Source: a bacterium (GTDB lineage Bacteria > Bacteroidota > Bacteroidia > Chitinophagales > Saprospiraceae). From it: a DNA stretch of 56,102 bases. Position numbers and translations under genes: made by a program. Positions 34,401 through 42,448 of this stretch are shown one piece after another. How positions within the stretch are numbered: the stretch's first letter is position 1; the number at the start of each line of letters is the position of its first letter. The stretch spans positions 1-56,102 of the forward strand of contig JANSXW010000024.1 of assembly GCA_024742755.1 (NCBI GenBank), read 5' to 3'. The notes under the pieces are model-generated. The model searched no databases, was not told where the DNA came from, and was given only the letters and a program-made list of their open reading frames with translations.

Positions 34401-36820
34401 TCGGATTCGTAGGTGAAGCCGGCCTGCGGAGGCGGGCAGCTGACCGCAATAGTATCACAGACTGCGGAGTTGCCGCATATGTTTTCTATGCTGAGACAGA
34501 TTTCGTAAATCCCCGGCGCATCGTAATTGTGGAAGAGGGCTGGCCCGTTGGCGGTGGTGCCATCTCCAAAATCCCAGGACCAGGAATCCGGGAAGTTGGC
34601 GCTTTGGTCTTCCACGAAAACGGCCAGTTCTGTGATCTCGGTGGTGAAGGCGGCAGCCGGAGGCGGACAGGTCACGGCGACATCCCTGCAAGTTGTGCCC
34701 GTCCCGCAGGCGCCATCGACGGAAAGGCAAACCTGGTAAGTGCCCGGCGCATCATAGGTATGCTGAGGGTTTGGGCTGTCGGAAGTATTACCATCTCCAA
34801 AATCCCAGGACCAGCTATTGGTGCCGGCGCTGGAACCATCGGTGAAGGCGACATTGAGATCGTCATCGGTAAAGTCAAAGTCAGCTTCAACACTGCCGCA
34901 GTTGACCTGTACCAGCTCGCAGGTGGAGGCATTGCCACAGTTGTTGAGCACGACAAGGCAGACAAAGTAGTTGCCCGGCTGACTGTAGGAATGGGTAGGG
35001 TTCTGTTCGCCGGAGGAACTGCCATCGCCGAAATCCCAAATCCATTCATTGGGCATGCCGAAGGAAAAGTCCTGGAAGCTGATTTCCAGCCCGTTGTTGT
35101 TGTGGGCAAAAAAGACTTCCGGAGGGGTGCAGGAGGTCTGCAATTGCTTGCAAACGGTAGCACTTCCACAGTCGCCAACGGTAGTCAGGCAGGCGGTGAA
35201 GGTGCCGGTAATGGGGAAGGTATGGACGACCGTCGCGCCGGTATCCTGCGCCCCATCGCTAAAGTCCCAAAAGTACTGATTGGTCCCTGTATCGCCCGTG
35301 CCCTGGAAGCTGGCAGTCAGGCCCGTAACCTGTAAAGAAAAATCGGCCTGGGCCTGGCAGAACTCGCCTTCGGTGATCTGATAAAGGGTATCCACATCGG
35401 GATCTTCCAAATGGTCAATATTTCCGTTTGGCCAACGCACAATAATGCTGTCCAGCGTCGTGCTAGGCCCCAGCCCGAAGTGCGCCCGCAGCCCGCAGTG
35501 AATGCCATAGCCCTCGCCGCTTCGGATCTCACGGATCTGCTGTCCCCATGGCCCGTAGATTTCCACTCTTGACCCCACGCCATTGGGGTTGGCATCGGTT
35601 CCTTTGAGGGCAACCTCCACGTAGTGGTTGTTGTTCCCGGCATTGATCAGTAGTTTGTCTGGCTGCGTGCCGATCTGATTGAACCCCAGGCCATAGCCCG
35701 CGTAAATATCCACAAAGCCGTCCGCATTGAAATCACCAACTACGGCACTGTGAATCCGTCCCGGAGTAGGAATGGCATTGTTGACCCTTACGAAAGTGGA
35801 GTTGCCCTGATTGCGGAGTATAGCGTGGTTGGCTCCGATAGACGTATAGAGCAGGTCCAACCGGCCATCATTGTCAAAGTCGGTAAAAATCGCCTGCACG
35901 CCCAGCCCTGTGCCAGCTAAGGCCTCCGGTATATTGCTGTTGCTGGTGATGTTGGTAAACGTGCCGTTGCCATTATTGCGGTAGAGGGCATTTGGGATAT
36001 CGTGGTTGATCACGAAGGCATCATAGTCTCCATCGTTGTCAATGTCGCCAAATGCAGTGGAAATACTTTGCCCCATGGGCAGGAGGCCCGCGAAGGCGGC
36101 TACTTCGGGGAAGTCATCATCATCGTCATTTTGGAAGAGCAAGTTGAGGCGCCGGCCGTCAGTGGCATCGGTTACCCCCAGGCGGTATTTGGAAATGTAG
36201 AGATCAGATGCTCCGTCATTGTTGTAATCTGCCCAGACGGTGCCGTAATTGCCTGAGTTGTCAGAGGGCACACTTGAAACGGGGTTAATCAGGTTGTAGT
36301 CCAGGGAGAAAACATTATTCCCCAGGTTGCGGAAAGGCGCGCTAAGCCCGTCCTGATGAGCTGCGAACAGGTCGAGGTCACCATCGTTGTCGATATCTGC
36401 CATATTGGTGCCCTGCAGGAAATAATTGCCGGGATCGATGACAATTGCTGTATAGTCGGTGCCATCGTCGTTGGCCAGGAACAGCCGCAGGGCATTGTAA
36501 GCACCACCGGTCAGAATATCATTGTAGCCGTTGCCGTCCACGTCACCTACGGCTATGCCATTGGAGGGGTTGTTCAGAGACTGAACGTAAAAGCTGTTGA
36601 AAAACGGGGTATTGGCCTGCTGGTATTCAATGTAGAGTTCCTGTCGGTTGTCAAGGATTATGAGGTCCTGCAATCCATCTCCATTCATGTCAGCAGCGGC
36701 CATGGGCGTCCCTGATAGCAAACCGACGTTATCAAGGTAAATGGTAGAGTCAAGGAAGCTAATCTGCCCAAACACAGGCAGTGCAATTCCAAGGCAGGCG
36801 AGGAGTAAATAGTTTCTCAT
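31403..36820 (-). CDS. Giant T9SS protein: FG-GAP/VCBS propeller, UnbV domain and 16 PKD repeats
   Basis: An 1805-residue secreted protein (signal MRNYLLLACLGIALPVFG). Residues of about 20-390 form an FG-GAP/VCBS propeller with calcium-loop motifs such as DMNGDGLQDL, DVDGNGYNDI and DFDNDGRLDL. An ASPIC/UnbV-like domain follows at about 395-485 (GVGSRVEIYGPWGQQIREI; IVRWPNGNIDHL). Sixteen PKD repeats of about 76 residues fill 488 to about 1725, most with WxWDFGDG and HTY/PGTY motifs. Nearly every repeat carries four cysteines in the pattern CL...CG...C...C. A T9SS sorting domain (RLFPNPANDAAWLI; YPAGTYLLRLEA) ends it. Repeats 5 and 6 have lost the FGDG loop. It is probably a surface adhesin or scaffold with no visible catalytic site. 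The membrane hydrolase overlaps its stop. Confidence 0.9.
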   Translation of the reverse strand: MRNYLLLACLGIALPVFGQISFLDSTIYLDNVGLLSGTPMAAADMNGDGLQDLIILDNRQELYIEYQQANTPFFNSFYVQSLNNPSNGIAVGDVDGNGYNDILTGGAYNALRLFLANDDGTDYTAIVIDPGNYFLQGTNMADIDNDGDLDLFAAHQDGLSAPFRNLGNNVFSLDYNLINPVSSVPSDNSGNYGTVWADYNNDGASDLYISKYRLGVTDATDGRRLNLLFQNDDDDDFPEVAAFAGLLPMGQSISTAFGDIDNDGDYDAFVINHDIPNALYRNNGNGTFTNITSNSNIPEALAGTGLGVQAIFTDFDNDGRLDLLYTSIGANHAILRNQGNSTFVRVNNAIPTPGRIHSAVVGDFNADGFVDIYAGYGLGFNQIGTQPDKLLINAGNNNHYVEVALKGTDANPNGVGSRVEIYGPWGQQIREIRSGEGYGIHCGLRAHFGLGPSTTLDSIIVRWPNGNIDHLEDPDVDTLYQITEGEFCQAQADFSLQVTGLTASFQGTGDTGTNQYFWDFSDGAQDTGATVVHTFPITGTFTACLTTVGDCGSATVCKQLQTSCTPPEVFFAHNNNGLEISFQDFSFGMPNEWIWDFGDGSSSGEQNPTHSYSQPGNYFVCLVVLNNCGNASTCELVQVNCGSVEADFDFTDDDLNVAFTDGSSAGTNSWSWDFGDGNTSDSPNPQHTYDAPGTYQVCLSVDGACGTGTTCRDVAVTCPPPAAAFTTEITELAVFVEDQSANFPDSWSWDFGDGTTANGPALFHNYDAPGIYEICLSIENICGNSAVCDTIAVSCPPPQAGFTYESDNLLVSFQDNSNGGTAQWAWVIDGQDTLTGPSPEYLFPGSGSYEVCLIASSVCGSDVVCEIIELDCSNAPLGFSIDLDGLEATFTDTSFVQANSWFWQVNGQGVGGGSSFSFTFPSTGVFEICLQSNGPCGLLSTCTTIDIACLPPNAAFASSANGLSYTFTANLPGTATLWSWDFGDGNSAMQANAMHTYSSPGTYEICLTATNECGVSDTACQTESVGCPAPNAAFEQVTNLLSVSFFDASSNNPAQWGWDFGDGNTSTQQNPSHTYGSAGTYEVCLTTSSICGSDEFCAPVIIDCPEPQASFEVQVDELTVALTDLSPNTPTEWDWDFGDGGSSGIPNPTHTFNAPGTYTICLITSNTCGSNQSCQQVAVSCAAPAPAFTTTADELQVNFQDNTTNAPTNWSWTFGDGNSSAQQNPSHSYAAPGTYEVCLTAESICGSNTACSQVTISCNAPQPVFTVQEEELSVSFTDASTNSPTSWFWTFGDGNSATGPTPMHTYSQPGTYTVCLEAGSLCGSATDCETVQVSCAAPQAQFSFQPDELNVAFADASTASPASWAWDFGDGTGSTLPNPVHAYAAPGTYTVCLTVSSVCGTTESCQNITVSCAAPEAGFEYTPNQLNLTFADASAHNPTSWSWNFGDGTTSDLENPTHTFPEPGIYTVCLSVSSICGTSQTCQTIGVTCNAPQSNFTYMNTELAVDFTDISTNTPGNWFWTFGDGNSSTAQNPTHTFSSPGNYLVCLQASSVCGSTQRCELITVTCTPPQAGFGFTADELLASFQDSSTADAVAWLWTFGDGQSSTQQAPMHTYSQPGAYQVCLTASNICGSTQLCDSITVTCSPPWVNYNWIGEDGTVSFFELADNTVTEWSWDFGDGNTSGTPNPIHTYEQSGLYPVCLTAADLCGSSTYCDTIEVVIVGTETPESSPVRLFPNPANDAAWLIAPGLTEGQAVLYTMQGQEAGRWALTGSELRIPLTPYPAGTYLLRLEAANYFWQERLLKLR

Positions 36821-37150
36821 AGGATTATGTTACAATATGGCAAACTTTTGGATTGCCTGGTATGGGATTATCCGCTTCCAGTATATACCGGATTTCGGAC
36901 CTTAAAGTTACACAACTTTGAGAAAAGTAGGGTGGATTTGTACATGCCGATTGCCGAGCAGGGAGGAACCGGGCCGGTTTGTTAAGGCTTTGATAAACTG
37001 CAAGCTTACAGTTTAGTAAAAATCAGATATTAAAGGGTTTGATGATCAGTGGTGATCTGGTGATTGGGAGGGGGCAGGACAATGTATTTGTACAATTGCA
37101 ATTGAAATGAGCTCCCAAAGATTGGGCTTTTGATTTAAGGCCTGAGCCCA
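36821..37150. other. Gene-free stretch upstream of the PKD gene
   Basis: 330 bases between the M48 peptidase stop and the start of the giant PKD gene. I see no ORF, tRNA or exact -7 box. It must hold the PKD gene promoter. The one clear element is a 22-base near-palindrome at 36994-37015, listed separately. Confidence 0.6.
36994..37015. promoter_or_regulatory. 22-base near-palindrome, possible operator
   Basis: TAAACTG (36994-37000) and CAGTTTA (37009-37015) flank a central AAGCTT, so 10 of 11 pairs are symmetric. It lies about 175 bases upstream of the PKD gene start. With no T-tract it looks more like an operator than a terminator. The binding protein is unknown. Confidence 0.3.
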
Positions 37151-38056
37151 TCAAACCATTCGCCAGCGCGTAGGCTGCCAGCTCGTCCAGTCAAACCGGG
37201 GCACAAACCGCGGCGCCAGTTCGCGCAGCCGTTTCACTCTGTCCTTTATCTCGGGGTGGGAGCTGAGAATGGTGGGCACTTTGATGCCGCGTGGGGACTG
37301 GAACCGGGCCAGCCAGCCGCCTTTATTGTAATAATCGAGCGTCTCCAATGCATCTGCCAGTGCATTAGGGTCACCGGTCAGCCGGGCGGCCTCAAGGTCG
37401 GCATCGTACTCGCGGCTGCGGGAAAAAGCCTGCACCATGAGCGTCACCAGCGTGGGCGCAAGGAGCAGGAGGGCGATCGCGGTCCACGAAACCGTCGCTT
37501 CCCCCATAAAGAATAACGGGAGGTTGATAAAAAGCAAAACCTGCCCAAACAGGGAAAAGAACCGGGTATACCGGCTAAACAGGTTGACCATCGACTTCAA
37601 TTGCAGGTCATTGTTCCGAATGTGGCTGATTTCATGGGCTAGAATACCAGAGAGCTCTCTGAGGTCCATCCTGGCCAGCAGTCCATGCGTAATGGCAATC
37701 GCAGGGTCATTCTTACTGCCCGTGGCAAAGGCATTCAGGCTGTTGTTGGGGACATAGTACAGCTTCGGGATGGTTGGAAGGTTGGCCCGTTGTGCAAGTT
37801 GTTGAACAAGGCGGGTAAGCTGGGGAGCCTGATGAGGGTGCAAGGGGCGCCCGCCCTGAAACCGCATCACCATCTGGCTCGGCACCCTTGTGCTCATCCC
37901 CAATGTGATAAGCCCGAAGGCACCTGCCCAAAGCATTCCGGTAAATCCAAAGAGGGTGTAACCCAGCCCCAGCATCAAAAGCAGCATGCTGATAAATAAG
38001 GCGCTTGCCCGAAGGGTATTCTGAAATTTCTGATTCTTATACTGTGATTCGCTCAT
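37151..38056 (-). CDS. M48-family membrane zinc metalloprotease (HtpX-like)
   Basis: A 301-residue inner-membrane peptidase. Two N-terminal hydrophobic segments (about 18-53) are followed by the zinc site HEISH (H141, E142, H145), preceded by the typical substrate-strand motif NAFATGSKNDPAIAITHGLL. Two more membrane helices (about 165-205) follow, then the third zinc ligand in SREYDAD (E216). SSHPEIKDRVKRL near the C-terminus is also typical of HtpX and M48B proteins. It probably takes part in membrane protein quality control alongside FtsH. It is a single gene with no obvious partner. Confidence 0.92.
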   Translation of the reverse strand: MSESQYKNQKFQNTLRASALFISMLLLMLGLGYTLFGFTGMLWAGAFGLITLGMSTRVPSQMVMRFQGGRPLHPHQAPQLTRLVQQLAQRANLPTIPKLYYVPNNSLNAFATGSKNDPAIAITHGLLARMDLRELSGILAHEISHIRNNDLQLKSMVNLFSRYTRFFSLFGQVLLFINLPLFFMGEATVSWTAIALLLLAPTLVTLMVQAFSRSREYDADLEAARLTGDPNALADALETLDYYNKGGWLARFQSPRGIKVPTILSSHPEIKDRVKRLRELAPRFVPRFDWTSWQPTRWRMV

Positions 38057-38105
38057 TGGTCATGGTCGTGGTTCGTTGTTTCAACAGCAAAACCAGTACC
38101 ATGTG

Positions 38106-38156
38106 AAAAATACTGCCAGAATGGCGTAGTTTGTTTGCAGGTACTGCCATTCTGGC
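38106..38156 (-). terminator. Intrinsic terminator of the xylose operon
   Basis: GCCAGAATGGC (38115-38125) and GCCATTCTGGC (38146-38156) make a perfect 11-bp stem around a 20-base loop. On the minus strand the stem is followed by AGTATTTTTC, giving a T5 tract at 38106-38110. It starts 11 bases after the xylA stop. Confidence 0.8.
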
Positions 38157-38166
38157 GTCATATTGT

Positions 38167-39495
38167 TTAGAGGTACTGATTGATGATGTTCTCAAAGTAC
38201 TCCTGACGGCCGCTGTGCTGTACGAGCCGGATATTGTGGCGGGCGATCCGGTCGAGGTCCTCCAGGCTCAGCTTGCCGGCTTCAAAATCCTTGCCTTCGC
38301 TGTGGTCAAATGAGCTGTAGCGGTCCTTGCGCAGTTGCCGGTATTGGGATTCCTGCAGGATGCGGTCAGCGGCAATCAGCGCCCGGGCAAATACGTCCAT
38401 CCCGCCAATATGGGCGTGGAACAAATCAGCCAGGTCGGTACTGTTGCGCCGGGTCTTGGCATCGAAGTTAATGCCGCCGCCCTGCAGGCCTCCTGCTTCC
38501 AGAATGACCAAAAGGGCTTCCGTTATTTCGTAAATATTTACCGGGAACTGATCGGTATCCCAGCCATTCTGATAGTCTCCGCGGTTGGCATCGATACTGC
38601 CCAGGAGACCGGCATCGGCAGCAACCTGCAGCTCGTGCTGAAAGGTATGCAGGGCCAAAGTAGCGTGATTGACTTCCACATTGATTTTGAAGTCGTCCAT
38701 CAAATCGTTGGCTCTCAGGAAGCCGGTCACGGTTGCCGCATCAAAATCATATTGATGCTTGGTAGGCTCCATCGGCTTGGGCTCAATAAAGAAGTTGCCC
38801 TTAAAGCCTTGCTTGCGGGCGTAGTCTTTGGCCGCGTGCAGGAAGGTGGCCAGGTGGTCGAGCTCCCGCTTCATATCGGTATTGAGCAGGGAGAAGTAGC
38901 CCTCCCTGCCGCCCCAGAATACGTAGTTCTCACCGCCCAGCTTGATCGTGGCATCGAGGGCGAGCTTGACTTGCGCGCCTGCGTGCGCCACAACGGCAAA
39001 GTCAGGATTTGTTGCCGCACCGTTCATGTAGCGGGGGTGGGAAAACAGGTTGGCCGTGCCCCACAGCAGGCCTACTCCGGAGGCGTCCATTTTCTCCTTC
39101 GCATAGTCGGTAATGGCGTCCAGGCGTTTCTCAAACTCCGCCAGGCTGTCCCCTTCGTCAATGAGGTCCACATCGTGAAAGCAAAAGAAGGGGATGTTCA
39201 TCTTGGTGATGAATTCGAAAGCGGCATCCATTTTGTCCTTTGCCCGCAGCAGCGGGTCTGCCGCTTCGTCCCAGGGGAACTGCATGGTGCCAGGGCCGAA
39301 GGGATCGCCCCCGGTATTGCAGAAGCTGTGCCAGTAGGCGACCGCAAACCGGAAATGCTCTTTCATGGTTTTGCCGGCCACCACCCGGTCGGCATCGTAG
39401 TGTTTGAAAGCCAGCGGGTTCTTAGATGCCGGCCCTTCGTAGGCAATTTGGTGGATGCCTTTGAAATACTCTTTCTGTCCTTTGATTACTTTCAT
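38167..39495 (-). CDS. xylA: Xylose isomerase XylA
   Basis: A 442-residue cytosolic enzyme that isomerises D-xylose to D-xylulose, using two divalent metals. The catalytic His/Asp pair is in CFHDVDL (H107, D110). The metal and substrate segments [53 protein letters not shown] and [15 protein letters not shown] are all intact, as in class II xylose isomerases. The start is ATG 39495, which overlaps the xylB stop as ATGA; an earlier in-frame codon lies inside xylB. It is last in a long minus-strand operon and followed by a strong terminator. Confidence 0.97.
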   Translation of the reverse strand: MKVIKGQKEYFKGIHQIAYEGPASKNPLAFKHYDADRVVAGKTMKEHFRFAVAYWHSFCNTGGDPFGPGTMQFPWDEAADPLLRAKDKMDAAFEFITKMNIPFFCFHDVDLIDEGDSLAEFEKRLDAITDYAKEKMDASGVGLLWGTANLFSHPRYMNGAATNPDFAVVAHAGAQVKLALDATIKLGGENYVFWGGREGYFSLLNTDMKRELDHLATFLHAAKDYARKQGFKGNFFIEPKPMEPTKHQYDFDAATVTGFLRANDLMDDFKINVEVNHATLALHTFQHELQVAADAGLLGSIDANRGDYQNGWDTDQFPVNIYEITEALLVILEAGGLQGGGINFDAKTRRNSTDLADLFHAHIGGMDVFARALIAADRILQESQYRQLRKDRYSSFDHSEGKDFEAGKLSLEDLDRIARHNIRLVQHSGRQEYFENIINQYL

Positions 39496-40991
39496 GGTGT
39501 GATGGTTTTTTGTAAAGCCTTTTCCCAAGCCTGATAGGCGGCCCGGAAGGCATCAATATCGGTAGACTGAGGCTCGTGTTGCCCCACTTTTTTCAGGTTT
39601 TGATGGATGGCGCTGAGGTCGGCCCAATGCCCGGCGCCCACTGCTGCTGCCTGCGCGGCGCCAATGGCTCCGGTGGTTTCCATGACCTCGATGGTGCAAC
39701 CGCTGAGACTGGCAACGGTGTGGCTAAAGATAGCCGACTGAAAGAGGTTGTCATTCCCTACGCGGATCACCTCCATGTGCAGCCCCATGTCCCGCAGGAT
39801 TTGCATGCCGTAGATGAAGGAAAAAGCGATGCCCTCCAACCCGGCCCGCAGCAGATGCGCTTTGCCGTGCCGGTTAAAGTCGAGCCCCAGCATCTGAGCG
39901 CCCACCTGCCGGTCATTGAGGATGCGCTCCGCTCCATTGCCAAAGGGGAGGGCCGTCAGCCCATCCGCTCCAATCGGGGCTTTTGCAGCTGCTTCCTCCA
40001 GGGTTTCGTAAGGTGTGCCCGGAGCCAGCATTTTGCGCAGCCAGCTGTATTGGATGCCGGTGCCGTTGATGCACATCAATACGCCAATGTGCGGAGATTC
40101 GGGTTGGTAGTTGACGTGCGCAAATCCATTCACCCGGCTCTGCGGGTCGTAGAGCGGCTGATCGGTGACGGCATAAACCACGCCGGAAGTACCACCGGTT
40201 GCTGCCACCTCCCCGGGATTTAATACCCCAAGGGAGAGGGCATTATTGGGTTGGTCACCTGCCCGGTAAGTAATGGGCGTGCCAGGAGCAAGCCCCAGTT
40301 CGCTCGCTGCGTCATTGCTTAGTTCGCATTGCGGGCCAATGCCGGGGGCAATGTCTGGCAGCAGTGCCGGATCGGTATCGTAGACTCTGAGCACATCGCT
40401 GGAAATCTGCCGGTTGGCAAAATCCCAGAAAATTCCTTCAGACAGCCCGGTGATGGTGGTCTGAACCTGCCCGCTCATGCGCATGGCGATGTAGTCTCCG
40501 GGCAGCATTATTTTGTGAATGCGGCGGTAGGTTTCAGGTTCCTGCTGTTGTACCCACCTGAGCTTGGATGCCGTGAAGTTGCCCGGGCTGTTGAGCAGGT
40601 GTTTTAGGGCGCGTTCTTCACCTATGGCTTCAAAACCGGCCTGCCCCGTAGCCACTGCCCGGCTGTCGCACCAGATAATGGAGGGGCGCACTACCTGCTG
40701 TTGCTTGTCCACAAGAACGAGGCCGTGCATTTGGTAGGCGATGCCGATGCTGCCAATAGCCGCTCCGGGTACACCGGTTTGTTCCAGCAACTGCCGGGTA
40801 ACCGCTTTGATGCAGTCCCACCAGAATTCCGGGTCCTGTTCTGCCCAGCCGGGCTGTGGCGCCTGAATTGGCATTTCCTGTTCCGGATAGCTGCTTTTGC
40901 CAACGGCTGCTCCGTCTTCCAGCCGGATGAAAGCCGCTTTGACGGAAGAGCTGCCCAGGTCAATGCCTAAGCTGTACTGTGGTGCGCTCAT
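39492..40991 (-). CDS. xylB: Xylulokinase XylB
   Basis: A 499-residue FGGY-family sugar kinase that phosphorylates D-xylulose to xylulose 5-phosphate for the pentose phosphate pathway. The N-terminal phosphate-binding motif is [16 protein letters not shown]. The catalytic Asp is in [14 protein letters not shown], and the C-terminal ATPase region includes [13 protein letters not shown] and [20 protein letters not shown]. Its start overlaps the stop of the sulfatase gene (40988-40991) and its stop overlaps the xylA start (39492-39495), both as ATGA, so all three are probably translationally coupled. Confidence 0.95.
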   Translation of the reverse strand: MSAPQYSLGIDLGSSSVKAAFIRLEDGAAVGKSSYPEQEMPIQAPQPGWAEQDPEFWWDCIKAVTRQLLEQTGVPGAAIGSIGIAYQMHGLVLVDKQQQVVRPSIIWCDSRAVATGQAGFEAIGEERALKHLLNSPGNFTASKLRWVQQQEPETYRRIHKIMLPGDYIAMRMSGQVQTTITGLSEGIFWDFANRQISSDVLRVYDTDPALLPDIAPGIGPQCELSNDAASELGLAPGTPITYRAGDQPNNALSLGVLNPGEVAATGGTSGVVYAVTDQPLYDPQSRVNGFAHVNYQPESPHIGVLMCINGTGIQYSWLRKMLAPGTPYETLEEAAAKAPIGADGLTALPFGNGAERILNDRQVGAQMLGLDFNRHGKAHLLRAGLEGIAFSFIYGMQILRDMGLHMEVIRVGNDNLFQSAIFSHTVASLSGCTIEVMETTGAIGAAQAAAVGAGHWADLSAIHQNLKKVGQHEPQSTDIDAFRAAYQAWEKALQKTITP

Positions 40992-42394
40992 GGTTTTTGT
41001 TTTTGTTGCTCAAGCCACTTTTTCTGCCGGTCGTAGTGGATGTTGTCTGCCGGGACTTTCACTTTCAAAAGTGGTGGAAGCGTGCCCAGAGCGGTTTGGA
41101 AATCCTCCATGGCCCGTAGCAGTTCCGTTGCTTTTTCCGGGTGCTTCGGCAGGAGGTTGTCCTTTTCGCCTCTGTCTGCTTTGAGGTTGAAAAGCAGGGT
41201 GTCGTGGGCAGGTACGCCGGCACGCCAGGGCTTGAATTCATTGCCGGGGTAGGGCATTTTTATCTTCCAGTCGCCTTTGCGGAACGCGCGGAGTTCGCCA
41301 TTGTAGTAGTAAGCCAGGGTGCGTTCCCCAAGCGGCTTTTTCTTCAGAAGGTGGGCCGAAATATCCTGCCCGTCGATCGGGCGGTCGTCCGGAAGCATGC
41401 CGCCTGCCAGTTTGACGAGGGTGGGGAAGAGGTCAATCGTGCTGACCAGCTCCCCGCTTTCCATAGGCCCAATCTGCCCCTTCCATTGAATGATGCCCGG
41501 TACGCGCATGCCGCCTTCAAAAGTGAATTGCTTGCCTTCGCGGAGCGGCCCGGCGGAGCCTCCATTGGGGCCAAAGGCGAGCCAGGGGCCATTGTCGCTG
41601 GTGAAAATGACAATAGTGTTTTCCTCCAGTCCTTTTTCTTTAAGTTTTCTAAGGATTTGCCCCACGCTCCAGTCAATCTCCTCAATCACATCACCGTACA
41701 GCCCCCTGGGGCTTTTCCCTTCGAAGGCTTCGGAGACATACAGGGGGACATGCGGCATGGAATGCGCCACATACAGGAAAAAGGGCGATCCTGCCTTCCG
41801 GTCAATGAAGTCCACTGCCTTTTCGGTATAAGTGCGTGTGGTATAACGCTGATCCACCTCATGCTCTGCCACTTCATTACCATTCATATAAACCACCCCG
41901 GCCATATCGTTGCTGTACGGAATGCCGAAGTATTCCTCAAACCCTTGCTGCAGGGGCAGGTAGGGGCGATGGTGGCCGAGGTGCCATTTGCCTACGCAGC
42001 TTGTAGCGTAGCCTTGTGCTTTCAGGGCTTCGGCCAGCGTGATTTCCTCCGGTGCCATACCGGTCCAGCTTTCCGGGAAGAACACGGACTGTATGCCCAT
42101 GCGTATGGGGTAGCGCCCGGTGAGCAAGCCTGCCCGGGAAGGGCTGCAAACGGGCGAGATGGAGTAAAACTCCGTAAAGCGAGCCCCTTCCGCTGCCATT
42201 TGGTCCAGGTGGGGCGTCCGGATGGCCTCGTTGCCATAGCAGCCCAGGTCGCCGTAGCCGAGATCATCGGTGAAAATTAAGACGATATTGGGCTTTTCCG
42301 GTGGCGTTTCGCCGGTAAAAAGGGTAAAGGATAAGAATCCCATAACTGGCACCAGCAAACAAAGAATCGTAAAGCGTGAATTTGGCATAGGCAT
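40988..42394 (-). CDS. Type I sulfatase (formylglycine-dependent), secreted
   Basis: A 468-residue arylsulfatase-family enzyme with a signal peptide (core FTILCLLVPVMGFLSFTLF). The N-terminal metal motif is NIVLIFTDDLGYGDLGCYG. The activation signature CSPSRAGLLTG places C83 as the residue oxidised to formylglycine by an FGE-type enzyme, which is not in the window. Later blocks GKWHLG, PHVPLYVSE and FTSDNGPWLAFG are typical. It would remove sulfate esters from a glycan in the periplasm. It overlaps xylB by ATGA, tying desulfation to xylose catabolism. The sulfatase subfamily and substrate cannot be fixed by eye. Confidence 0.93.
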   Translation of the reverse strand: MPMPNSRFTILCLLVPVMGFLSFTLFTGETPPEKPNIVLIFTDDLGYGDLGCYGNEAIRTPHLDQMAAEGARFTEFYSISPVCSPSRAGLLTGRYPIRMGIQSVFFPESWTGMAPEEITLAEALKAQGYATSCVGKWHLGHHRPYLPLQQGFEEYFGIPYSNDMAGVVYMNGNEVAEHEVDQRYTTRTYTEKAVDFIDRKAGSPFFLYVAHSMPHVPLYVSEAFEGKSPRGLYGDVIEEIDWSVGQILRKLKEKGLEENTIVIFTSDNGPWLAFGPNGGSAGPLREGKQFTFEGGMRVPGIIQWKGQIGPMESGELVSTIDLFPTLVKLAGGMLPDDRPIDGQDISAHLLKKKPLGERTLAYYYNGELRAFRKGDWKIKMPYPGNEFKPWRAGVPAHDTLLFNLKADRGEKDNLLPKHPEKATELLRAMEDFQTALGTLPPLLKVKVPADNIHYDRQKKWLEQQKQKP

Positions 42395-42448
42395 AAGTTT
42401 GAAAAGCCTTAATTTAAAGAAATGCAGGCAGTGACCGGGTATGGCGGC

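Noticed and set aside
31690..35330. Regularly spaced repeats of about 230 bases that could suggest a CRISPR-like or tandem array
   Set aside because: The spacing equals one PKD domain (about 76 codons), the frame is kept, and the repeats are diverged coding sequence.
31754..35335. Several plus-strand open frames across the PKD array
   Set aside because: They mirror the repeat structure of the PKD gene on the other strand and show only repeat-derived, glycine-rich sequence.
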